DNA of 5,189 bases from Bacillota bacterium (GTDB taxonomy: Bacteria > Bacillota > Clostridia > Christensenellales > CAG-138), in assembly GCA_023461495.1 (NCBI GenBank), contig JAEYLA010000196.1, positions 1 to 5,189 of the forward strand, given 5' to 3'. The stretch's first letter is position 1. Each line of letters starts with the position of its first letter. Made by a program: the position numbers and the translations under genes. Below the pieces are notes generated by a model, which saw nothing but the letters and a program-made list of their open reading frames with translations, was not told where the DNA came from and made no database searches. This document shows, piece by piece, positions 1-5,189 of the stretch.

Positions 1-8
1 GGAACTGT

Positions 9-221
9 ATGCCGGATTACGCTGCCATGTATCAAAAACTATTTGCGGCACAGGCAGACACAATTGAAGGATTGGAAGAGCTAGTGGATAACCTGATTCA
101 AGTCCACAGGCAGGTAGAAGAAATGTACATAAGCTCTCCTGAACTTATAAAGCTTTGTGGGTCAATAAGCCATCCATATCAGGAAGGTGGATATAGGGAC
201 GATAACAATGATACGATATAA
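9..221 (+). CDS. Small phage-type hypothetical protein (70 aa)
   Basis: A 70-residue acidic protein with no signal peptide or membrane segment. Residues about 3-40 look helical, with regular leucine/isoleucine spacing and many acidic residues. The start, M-x-DY-x-x-MY-x-x-LF, followed by an acidic helix ending in EEMYIS, resembles short proteins of unknown function often found in clostridial prophages. That is family memory, not a search result. The reading frame is open to the left edge, so an upstream start cannot be excluded; ATG at 9 is preferred because the M-DY-MY pattern begins there, and the GGAA at 1-4 could be a weak, truncated Shine-Dalgarno site. An internal ATG lies at 27. The gene is about 42% GC against about 58% in sampled neighbouring galM, which fits foreign origin. 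It ends one base before a terminator hairpin and converges on galM. No function can be assigned. Confidence 0.6.
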   Translation: MPDYAAMYQKLFAAQADTIEGLEELVDNLIQVHRQVEEMYISSPELIKLCGSISHPYQEGGYRDDNNDTI

Positions 222-256
222 AAAAGGATGTCGCTTGAAAAGCGTGACATCCTTTT
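222..256. terminator. Bidirectional rho-independent terminator between the small ORF and galM
   Basis: The arms 222-232 and 246-256 pair perfectly over 11 bp (AAAAGGATGTC with GACATCCTTTT). The apex can extend with GCT/AGC around a short loop. The A-run on the left and T-run on the right give a U-tract on either transcript, so the hairpin can end both the plus-strand small ORF, whose stop codon abuts it, and the minus-strand galM, whose stop codon is 34 bases away. Confidence 0.85.
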
Positions 257-289
257 CTTCTTGTTTGTAGTTTTGCGTGGATAGGGGAT

Positions 290-1321
290 TTACCAAGAAA
301 ACCGGTACGCCGTCTCGCTCCTGAACGTCTCGCCCGCGCGGAGTATGGGGCCTTCAAAATGCCGGTGGTTCACGGCATCCGGGAAGTATTGCGTTTCAAG
401 ACACAGCGCCGCATGCTTTCCATATTTCGCGCCGCCCTTGCCGGTGGCGTCCGTCATGTTTCCGGTATACAGCTGTACGCCGGGGAGGTCGGTAGATACA
501 CGCATGGTGCGGCCGCTCTTGGGGTCGCGCACCACGGCGATTTCACGCATACCGTCCGGGCCTGTGAGCACATAGTTGTGGTCATAGCCGCCAAACTGCC
601 GAAGCTGCGGAAAATCGGAAGCGATGTCCCGGCCAACCGGCTTACTCACGGTAAAGTCCATGGGCGTTCCGGAAACGGGGAGGATTTCTCCGGTTGGTAC
701 GCAGCCGCGATCCCCCGGGGTGTAGAAGGGCGCGTTGATGGTAAGTTCATGGGAGAGGATGTCTCCGCCGTCGTGCCCGGACAGGTTAAAGTAGCTGTGG
801 TTGGTCAGGTTGCAGATGGTGTCTTCCTCCGCGCAGGCGAGGTATTCAATGCTAAGCGCGTTGTCGTCCGTCAGGCGGTAGCGCACCCGCACCTGCAGGC
901 CGCCGGGATAGCCCTCTTCCCCATCGGGGCTGTAGCGCAGGAAGAATACGCCGTCGGGCATGATCTCCCCGAGCCAGTTGTGGCGGTTAAATCCGATCAT
1001 TCCGCCGTGCAGGTGATGCGCGCCGTCATTCTTTGCAAGCGTATATCGCTTGCCGTTTAACGTAAATTCCGCGTTCCGGATACGGTTGCCGATACGGCCG
1101 ATGGTCGCGCCGAAATAGCAGCAGTCGGATTGGTATCCGGCAAGATCGTCATATCCGAGGACCACATCCTGCCTGCCGTTTTTGCCCGGCACAAACAGCG
1201 TGCGTATTGAGGCGCCATAGGATAGAAGCTCCGCCTGTACGCCGTTCGCGTTTTCCATCTTATAAGCGTATACCGGCGTACCGTCTGTATGGGTGCCAAA
1301 TAGCCTGCGTTCGGTCTGCAT
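290..1321 (-). CDS. galM: Aldose 1-epimerase (mutarotase)
   Basis: Cytoplasmic enzyme that interconverts the alpha and beta anomers of galactose, glucose and related aldoses, supplying alpha-D-galactose to the Leloir pathway. At 343 residues it is full length for the family. Visible signatures in order: GATIGR-x-GNRI (71-81, Arg80), HHLHGG (102-107, His105), TNHSYFNLSG (173-182) with the catalytic acid His175, GGYDHNYVL (244-252, substrate-contact Asp247) and LETQ-x-FPDA (308-316) with the catalytic base Glu309. His175 and Glu309 coincide with E. coli GalM numbering. There is no signal peptide. The ATG at 1321 is supported by GCGAGG at 1330-1335, 8 bases upstream. The gene follows dapL on the same strand after 129 bases. 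No galactokinase or galactose uridylyltransferase gene is next to it, so it may serve general hexose use. No residue is missing and no frameshift is seen. Confidence 0.96.
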   Translation of the reverse strand: MQTERRLFGTHTDGTPVYAYKMENANGVQAELLSYGASIRTLFVPGKNGRQDVVLGYDDLAGYQSDCCYFGATIGRIGNRIRNAEFTLNGKRYTLAKNDGAHHLHGGMIGFNRHNWLGEIMPDGVFFLRYSPDGEEGYPGGLQVRVRYRLTDDNALSIEYLACAEEDTICNLTNHSYFNLSGHDGGDILSHELTINAPFYTPGDRGCVPTGEILPVSGTPMDFTVSKPVGRDIASDFPQLRQFGGYDHNYVLTGPDGMREIAVVRDPKSGRTMRVSTDLPGVQLYTGNMTDATGKGGAKYGKHAALCLETQYFPDAVNHRHFEGPILRAGETFRSETAYRFSW

Positions 1322-1407
1322 ATCGTTTGCCTCGCTTTCGCATATTGGTCTGCTATGAAGCGGTCATTAAAAAAAGATGGGAAGGAAAAGAAAGGGCAAA
1401 AGTGATA

Positions 1408-1437
1408 TTCCGGCCTGCGGGCCATCTGCAGGCCGGA
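1408..1437 (-). terminator. GC-rich stem-loop after dapL, possible (partial) terminator
   Basis: CCGGCCTGC at 1410-1418 pairs perfectly with GCAGGCCGG at 1428-1436 around a 9-base loop, and one flanking T-A pair extends the stem to 10 bp. On the minus strand it lies 14 bases past the dapL stop codon. No immediate U-run follows: the transcript reads AUAUCACUUUUGCCC, then a pyrimidine-rich stretch and a run of U near 1369-1375. It could be a weak terminator that lets some transcription reach galM, or an mRNA-stabilising hairpin. Confidence 0.55.
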
Positions 1438-1450
1438 TAACGTACGGGTG

Positions 1451-2677
1451 TTATTGCGCAATGATGCGCTGCATGGCGCGCTCGGTATTTTCCCGCGTGG
1501 CAAACGCCGTCATGCGGAAGAAGCCTTCGCCCGCGTTGCCAAAGCCTGCGCCCGGCGTGCCTACGATCTGCTTGGCGTTTAAAAGCTCATCAAAGAATGC
1601 CCAACTGTCCCCGCCCGGCACCTTAAGCCAGATGTAGGGGGCGTTGACGCCGCCGTATACCGTATAACCGGCCTTTTGCATGCTGTCGCGGATGATGCGG
1701 GCGTTATCCATGTAGAAACGGGCAACCGCAAGGATTTGCTTGCGGCCCTCAGGCGTGTAGATGGCCTCGGCCCCACGCTGGGTCACATAGGGCACGCCAT
1801 TAAAGCGCGTGGTATGCCTGCGGTTCCACATGGCGTTAAGACTCACTTCGTTCCCAAGATCATCTTTGTAATGCAGGGATTTCGGCACCACCGCATAGGC
1901 GCAGCGCGTTCCCGTGAAGCCCGCGGTCTTGGACATGGACCGGAATTCAATCGCGCATTCACGCGCGCCTTCCACTTCAAAGATGCTGTGCGGCACGTCC
2001 GGATCGCTGATGTAGACCTCATAGGCGGAATCATAGAGGATCAGCGCGCCGTTTTCGCGGGCGTAATCCACAAATACTTTTAGCTGCGCACGGGTGAGCG
2101 TGGTGCCGGTGGGGTTGTTGGGGTAGCAGAGGTAAATGACGTCAACAGGCGCCTTCGGTAAATCCGGCACAAAGCCGTTTTCTTCCATGCAGGGGAGGTA
2201 CACAATATTCGTATAGCCGCCCTTTTCGGGGTCAAACACGCCGCCGCGGCCCGCCATGACGTTGGTGTCCACATATACGGGATAGACCGGGTCGGAAACG
2301 GCGACGATGGTATCCGCGCCAAACAGTTCCTGTATGCTGCCTACATCGCACTTCGCGCCATCGGAAACAAAGATTTCATCCGCGGAGACTTCAATGCCGC
2401 GCACGGCGTAATCATGCTTTGCGATTGCCTCGCGCAAAAAGTCATAGCCCTGCTCTGGCCCGTAGCCGCGGAACGTCTCTTTTATGCCCATTTCATCCAC
2501 CGCTTTGTGCATGGCTTCAATGACCGCGGGTACAAGCGGCTGCGTGACGTCGCCGATGCCCATGCGGATGATATCCGCTTGAGGATGCGCCTTTGTATAA
2601 GCGGCGACACGGCGGGCGATCTCACTGAACAGATAGCTGCCGGTCAGTTTGCTGTAGTTTCCGTTTGCGCGAAACAT
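1451..2677 (-). CDS. dapL: LL-diaminopimelate aminotransferase
   Basis: PLP-dependent fold-type I aminotransferase that converts tetrahydrodipicolinate plus glutamate directly to LL-2,6-diaminopimelate and 2-oxoglutarate. It bypasses the acylated intermediates of the DapD/DapE route and feeds lysine and peptidoglycan synthesis in the cytoplasm. At 408 residues it matches the family length and is colinear with the plant/chlamydial type of DapL. Visible features: N-terminal GSYLFSEIARR (13-23), MGIGDVTQPL (39-48), GYGPEQGYDFLREAI (71-85), FVSDGAKCD (103-111), CYPNNPTG (184-191), YDSAYE (215-220; Asp216 and Tyr219 are expected cofactor contacts), SMSK-x-AGFTG (247-256; Lys250 is the Schiff-base lysine) and FFRMTAF (386-392; Arg388 should bind substrate carboxylate). 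The ATG at 2677 has GCGAGGG 6 bases upstream and a good promoter 53 bases upstream. Other class I aminotransferases are unlikely because the DapL-specific N-terminus and GAKCD motif are present. Confidence 0.96.
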   Translation of the reverse strand: MFRANGNYSKLTGSYLFSEIARRVAAYTKAHPQADIIRMGIGDVTQPLVPAVIEAMHKAVDEMGIKETFRGYGPEQGYDFLREAIAKHDYAVRGIEVSADEIFVSDGAKCDVGSIQELFGADTIVAVSDPVYPVYVDTNVMAGRGGVFDPEKGGYTNIVYLPCMEENGFVPDLPKAPVDVIYLCYPNNPTGTTLTRAQLKVFVDYARENGALILYDSAYEVYISDPDVPHSIFEVEGARECAIEFRSMSKTAGFTGTRCAYAVVPKSLHYKDDLGNEVSLNAMWNRRHTTRFNGVPYVTQRGAEAIYTPEGRKQILAVARFYMDNARIIRDSMQKAGYTVYGGVNAPYIWLKVPGGDSWAFFDELLNAKQIVGTPGAGFGNAGEGFFRMTAFATRENTERAMQRIIAQ

Positions 2678-2729
2678 GTAATACCCTCGCTTTCTCTAAA
2701 AGACAAACTAAAAATCTGCCGTCTGTTGC

Positions 2730-2758
2730 ATTATATCACGGGGAAGGGCCTAAGCCAA
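2730..2758 (-). promoter_or_regulatory. Sigma-A-type promoter for dapL
   Basis: Read on the minus strand, TTGGCT (2753-2758; 4 of 6 matches to TTGACA) is followed by a 17-base spacer and a perfect TATAAT (2730-2735). A TG one base before the -10 box makes it an extended -10 promoter. The transcript should start near 2723, giving a leader of about 45 bases that carries the dapL Shine-Dalgarno site. No attenuator or riboswitch fits in so short a leader. Confidence 0.75.
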
Positions 2759-2921
2759 ACCTATCGTTTTACGCTTTTAAAAGGAGTGCTACCGCCGCAA
2801 TGCATGCGATGGTTTTGATGTTTTAAAATGATAATTTTTGAAAGCTGAAAAATTCTGTTATTCAAGCCATCCTATGGACGGGTAAATCATGGTTCGTTTT
2901 TTTCTGCGGCAATCCGGAAAT

Positions 2922-2927
2922 CATAAT
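2922..2927 (+). promoter_or_regulatory. Possible -10 box for the exported-protein gene
   Basis: CATAAT matches TATAAT at 5 of 6 positions and would start transcription near 2934, at the left arm of the inverted repeat. No good -35 box is found 16-19 bases upstream, where the sequence is only a T-run near 2897-2904. The promoter may be weak, activator-dependent, or elsewhere. Confidence 0.3.
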
Positions 2928-2932
2928 AGCGT

Positions 2933-2948
2933 ATATGCGCTTGCATAT
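2933..2948. repeat. Perfect inverted repeat upstream of the exported-protein gene
   Basis: ATATGC (2933-2938) and GCATAT (2943-2948) are perfect complements separated by GCTT, 47 bases before the ATG. Two further G-T wobble pairs could extend it as RNA. CATATG occurs here at 2944-2949 and again at 2967-2972. A 16-base palindrome just downstream of a possible -10 box could be an operator for a dimeric regulator or a 5' mRNA hairpin. Chance occurrence remains possible. Confidence 0.4.
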
Positions 2949-2983
2949 GTATCTTGCGTTGCAGGCCATATGAGCGTTGGAGA

Positions 2984-2989
2984 AGGAGG
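2984..2989 (+). promoter_or_regulatory. Strong ribosome binding site of the exported-protein gene
   Basis: AGGAGG ends 6 bases before the ATG at 2996. It fixes that ATG as the start rather than the in-frame TTG at 2954, which has no such site and would put 14 arginine-rich residues ahead of a normal signal peptide. Confidence 0.9.
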
Positions 2990-2995
2990 ATCAAA

Positions 2996-3439
2996 ATGAA
3001 ACGAAGACTCATCGTATTCCTGTCCGCTTTCATCCTGACCGCCACGCTGGCTGGCTCGGCCCTTGCCGCGGGAAATCTCCCAGGCAGCAGTCCGTCTGCC
3101 GGAAAGCCGGAGGCGCGCAGCACGTGCCGGCAGAAAAAAGGCTCGTTCGATACGCAAAAAGCAAAGGCGTTTGTAGACGGGCTGGTAGCGGACAATGTGA
3201 TCCCGCGTGAAACGGGGGATCAACTGCTCGCTTATTTTGACCAAAAGCGGGAAGAACACAAGACCGAGCGGGACAAACTCAAGTCCATGACGGAAGAGGA
3301 GCGAAAAGCTTATCTGGAGGAGCGCAAAGCCAAACGGGCAGCGGACGGACCGTTTAGCGAGCTTGTTCAGAGCGGAACCCTGACAAAAGAGCAGGCCAAA
3401 GCCGTCGCGCAGGCATTGCGGGAGTATGTAAAGAAATAA
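2996..3439 (+). CDS. Small exported helical protein of unknown function (147 aa)
   Basis: Residues 1-25 form a classic Sec signal peptide: MKRR, a hydrophobic core at about 5-20, then SALA-A, with signal peptidase I cleavage predicted after Ala24 or Ala25. The mature protein of about 122 residues has a Ser/Gly/Pro-rich linker with a single cysteine (Cys44) and no lipobox. Two similar helix-turn-helix units follow: FVDGLVADNVIPRETGDQLL (59-78) and ELVQSGTLTKEQAKAVAQAL (122-141). Between them, about 82-116 is very rich in Lys, Arg and Glu (TEEERKAYLEERK) and probably one long amphipathic helix. The pattern of a short LV-x(2)-G-x-(I/L)-T-x-EQA unit recalls small exported Bacillota proteins of DUF2680-like type, but membership is not established. 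The gene is monocistronic, with a strong Shine-Dalgarno site and a strong terminator. Composition is like its neighbours. It should act outside the membrane; its role is unknown. Confidence 0.88.
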   Translation: MKRRLIVFLSAFILTATLAGSALAAGNLPGSSPSAGKPEARSTCRQKKGSFDTQKAKAFVDGLVADNVIPRETGDQLLAYFDQKREEHKTERDKLKSMTEEERKAYLEERKAKRAADGPFSELVQSGTLTKEQAKAVAQALREYVKK

Positions 3440-3465
3440 CGTTTTGCTTTCGCATTGCAACAATG

Positions 3466-3496
3466 AAGCAGCCCCTTGCCTAGCAAGGGGCTGCTT
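3466..3496. terminator. Strong rho-independent terminator between the exported protein and glmS
   Basis: Arms 3466-3479 and 3483-3496 pair perfectly over 14 bp around a CTA loop; the core AGCCCCTTGC/GCAAGGGGCT is very GC-rich. On the plus strand it runs into TTTTGTTT, ideal for ending the exported-protein transcript 26 bases past its stop. On the minus strand it lies 15 bases past the glmS stop, but the tail (TTCATTG) is a poorer U-tract, so it should work less well for glmS. Confidence 0.9.
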
Positions 3497-3511
3497 TTGT
3501 TTGCACTCCCG

Positions 3512-5188
3512 TTACTCCACCGTAACGGACTTTGCGAGGTTGCGGGGCTTGTCGATATCGCAGCCCTTGAGGGAGGAAATGTAGTAGGAGAGCAGTTGCA
3601 GCGGCAGTACCGAAAGCGAGGGCAGCGTAAACGCATTTCCCTCCGGCAGCCAAATCACGTGATCCGCCGCCTCTTCCACGCCCGGCGCACCCGCCTGCGC
3701 AAGCGCAATCACATACGCCCCGCGCGCCTTGACCTCTCTTATGTTGCTGATCATCTTCTCTAAAAGCGGGCGGTTGGTGCACAGCGCCACCACCAGCGTC
3801 CCGTCTTCGATCAAAGAGATCGTCCCGTGCTTCAATTCGCCCGCCGGGTACGCTTCCGAATGGATGTAGGAAACTTCCTTGAGCTTCAGAGAGCCTTCAA
3901 GTGCGAGCATATAGTCGAGGTTCCGCCCGATGAAGTACACATCCTTGTGGCTGAAGAACTGGGAAGCAAGGTACTGGAACTCCGTATGGTCAGAAAGCAG
4001 CTTTTCCGCTTTCTCTGGCAGCACCTTAAGCGCCTCGATCCGCTCTGCGACAAGTTCGGGCGAGAGCATCCCGCGCGCCACGCCCAAGTGCAGCGTCAGC
4101 AGATAAATCATTGCAAGCTGTGTGCTGTATGCTTTCGTGGTGGCGACGGCGATCTCCGGCCCCGCCCAGGTATAGAGCACATCGTCGCTTTCGTTGGCAA
4201 TGGCGCTGCCTACCACGTTGACGACGGAAACGATCTTGGCCCCGCGCGCCTTCGCTTCCCTGAGCGCAAACAGCGTATCGATGGTTTCCCCGCTCTGGGA
4301 GATCACGATGCACAGCGTCTTATCGTTTACCAACGGATTGCTGTAGCGGAACTCGGAGGCAAGGTCGCACGAGACGGGGATGCGCAGCGCGTCTCGCAGC
4401 AGCGTCTGGCCGATGCAGCCGACGTGCCACGCGGAGCCGCAGGCGATGAGCTGGATCTGGGAAATCTCCTTCAAGTCTTCTTCCGTAATGTGTTTGAGTT
4501 CCAGTTCCACAATGCCGTTGCGGATGCGGGGGGAGAGCGTATCCCGTAACGCCTTCGGCTGTTCCATGATCTCCTTGATCATAAAGTGCTCATACCCGCC
4601 CTTTTCCGCAGAAGCGACGTCCCAGGTGATGGTCTCGCTTTCCCGCGCTACAGGGTCGCCCTGCCTGTCATAGAGCTTCACCGCATCGGGGGTAATGACC
4701 GCAAGCTCCCGCTCGTGGAGGCGCAGCACTTTCCTCGTATGCTGCAGCAGCGCCGGGATGTCGGACGCGATAAAGTTTTCGCCCTCGCCCAGGCCCACCA
4801 CAAGTGGGCTGTCCTTGCGCGCGGCAATGATGGTATCCGGATGATCGGAGAACAGAATGCCCAAAGCGAACGCGCCCTCCAACAGCCCCATCGCTTCCTG
4901 CGCCGCGGCGATCGGGTCGCCGTGGTAGCAGTAGTCTAAAAGCTGCGAGACGATCTCCGTATCCGTCTGGGACAGGAACGTATAGCCGTGTCCTGCGAGG
5001 AAGTTCCGAAGCGTCATATAGTTTTCCACAATGCCGTTGTGCACCACCGCAACCCTGCCGCTATGCGAGAGGTGCGGGTGCGCGTTGGTATCCGAAGGTT
5101 CCCCGTGCGTTGCCCAGCGCGTATGGCCGATGCCGCAGGTGCCCAAAAGCTTTGCGCCGTCCTCTGTGCGCTCCTTGAGTACCGAAAG
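3512..5188 (-). CDS. glmS: Glutamine--fructose-6-phosphate aminotransferase (isomerizing), 5' end beyond window
   Basis: Cytoplasmic enzyme making glucosamine-6-phosphate from fructose-6-phosphate and glutamine, the first step to UDP-GlcNAc and peptidoglycan. The 558 visible residues begin mid-protein at the window edge and include GIGHTRWATHG (19-29) and HNGIVENY (50-57) of the glutaminase domain. Then come two sugar-isomerase (SIS) domains: ACGSAWHVG (about 249-257) and VISQSGET (295-303) in the first, and KLKEVSYIHSEAYPAGELKHG (435-455) in the second. The C-terminus is DKPRNLAKSVTVE. Lys435, Glu438, His454 and Lys553 correspond to the isomerase residues Lys485, Glu488, His504 and Lys603 of the E. 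coli enzyme. That offset means about 50 N-terminal residues, including the nucleophile Cys1, lie off the right edge. The TTG at 5146 is not the start, because homologous sequence continues upstream. Bacillota glmS genes often carry a leader ribozyme; that region is not in view. Confidence 0.97.
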   Translation of the reverse strand, partial: LSVLKERTEDGAKLLGTCGIGHTRWATHGEPSDTNAHPHLSHSGRVAVVHNGIVENYMTLRNFLAGHGYTFLSQTDTEIVSQLLDYCYHGDPIAAAQEAMGLLEGAFALGILFSDHPDTIIAARKDSPLVVGLGEGENFIASDIPALLQHTRKVLRLHERELAVITPDAVKLYDRQGDPVARESETITWDVASAEKGGYEHFMIKEIMEQPKALRDTLSPRIRNGIVELELKHITEEDLKEISQIQLIACGSAWHVGCIGQTLLRDALRIPVSCDLASEFRYSNPLVNDKTLCIVISQSGETIDTLFALREAKARGAKIVSVVNVVGSAIANESDDVLYTWAGPEIAVATTKAYSTQLAMIYLLTLHLGVARGMLSPELVAERIEALKVLPEKAEKLLSDHTEFQYLASQFFSHKDVYFIGRNLDYMLALEGSLKLKEVSYIHSEAYPAGELKHGTISLIEDGTLVVALCTNRPLLEKMISNIREVKARGAYVIALAQAGAPGVEEAADHVIWLPEGNAFTLPSLSVLPLQLLSYYISSLKGCDIDKPRNLAKSVTVE

Positions 5189-5189
5189 G

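Larger units (their letters stand above)
2678..2995. other. 318-base divergent intergenic region
   Basis: It separates dapL (leftward) from the exported-protein gene (rightward). The left part holds the dapL leader and promoter. The middle, about 2813-2860, is AT-rich and contains TTTTAAAA at 2821-2828 (a second copy is at 2775-2782) and an A/T-only inverted repeat, AATTTTT at 2833-2839 with AAAAATT at 2848-2854. The right part holds a perfect inverted repeat at 2933-2948 and the Shine-Dalgarno site of the exported protein. No convincing small gene or RNA gene is visible; 2761-2812 and 2861-2920 show nothing recognisable. Confidence 0.6.

Noticed and set aside
359..1060. Long plus-strand open frame (233 codons) opposite galM
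   Set aside because: galM is a complete, motif-bearing gene on the other strand. This frame has no Shine-Dalgarno site or recognisable motif and is explained by GC-biased codon use.
1057..1503. Minus-strand open frame spanning the dapL-galM spacer
   Set aside because: It overlaps the 3' end of dapL and the 5' end of galM in a wrong frame and runs through the intergenic stem-loop. Its sequence is low-complexity and Arg/Ser/Pro-rich.
2783..2826. Possible leader peptide: GGAG at 2783-2786, then ATG at 2800 with 8 codons
   Set aside because: The spacing of 13 bases is too long, the peptide has no run of regulatory codons, no attenuator hairpin follows, and no plus-strand gene starts nearby.
2954..2995. 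TTG start for the exported protein, 14 codons upstream
   Set aside because: There is no Shine-Dalgarno site before it, and the extra arginine-rich residues would precede a normal signal peptide.
2921..3463. Minus-strand open frame (180 codons) opposite the exported-protein gene
   Set aside because: The plus-strand gene has a strong Shine-Dalgarno site, a signal peptide and a terminator. The antisense frame lacks any initiation signal.
3453..3465. Small inverted repeat CATTG-CAA-CAATG before the terminator
   Set aside because: A stem of only 5 bp with no associated T-run, next to a far stronger terminator hairpin, so probably chance.
3827..4549. Long plus-strand open frame (240 codons) opposite glmS
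   Set aside because: It is an antisense shadow of the conserved SIS domains of glmS, with no domain or initiation signal of its own.

Overview
The window looks like chromosomal DNA from a fairly GC-rich member of the Clostridia (Bacillota). This rests on an LL-diaminopimelate aminotransferase of the kind common in Clostridia, strong Shine-Dalgarno sites (AGGAGG, GCGAGG), compact rho-independent terminators, a small Gram-positive-style exported protein, and a small ORF that resembles short proteins seen around clostridial prophages. The genus cannot be read from the sequence. Sampled galM sequence is about 58% GC, while the first 220 bases are about 42%.

Layout, left to right. (1) 9-221, plus strand: a 70-residue, AT-richer, phage-type small ORF. 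(2) 222-256: a hairpin with a T-run on both sides, shared by convergent genes. (3) 290-1321, minus: galM, aldose 1-epimerase. (4) 1408-1437: a GC-rich stem-loop between dapL and galM. (5) 1451-2677, minus: dapL, LL-diaminopimelate aminotransferase, with a good sigma-A-type promoter at 2730-2758. (6) 2678-2995: a 318-base divergent intergenic region holding the dapL promoter, an AT-rich stretch and a perfect inverted repeat. (7) 2996-3439, plus: a 147-residue exported protein of unknown function with its own strong Shine-Dalgarno site. (8) 3466-3496: a 14-bp-stem terminator between two convergent genes. (9) 3512 to the right edge, minus: glmS, glutamine--fructose-6-phosphate aminotransferase, cut by the window edge so that roughly its first 50 residues, including the catalytic Cys1, are missing.

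Functional picture. glmS (amino-sugar entry to UDP-GlcNAc) and dapL (meso-diaminopimelate and lysine supply) both feed peptidoglycan synthesis. galM interconverts hexose anomers for sugar catabolism. dapL and galM are codirectional and may be partly cotranscribed through the stem-loop between them. The exported protein is separately transcribed and flanked by its own control signals. Most of the window is ordinary housekeeping sequence. The least explained parts are the exported protein with its upstream inverted repeat and the low-GC small ORF at the left edge. I saw no rRNA, tRNA, CRISPR array, transposase or integrase, and no convincing novel multi-gene system.
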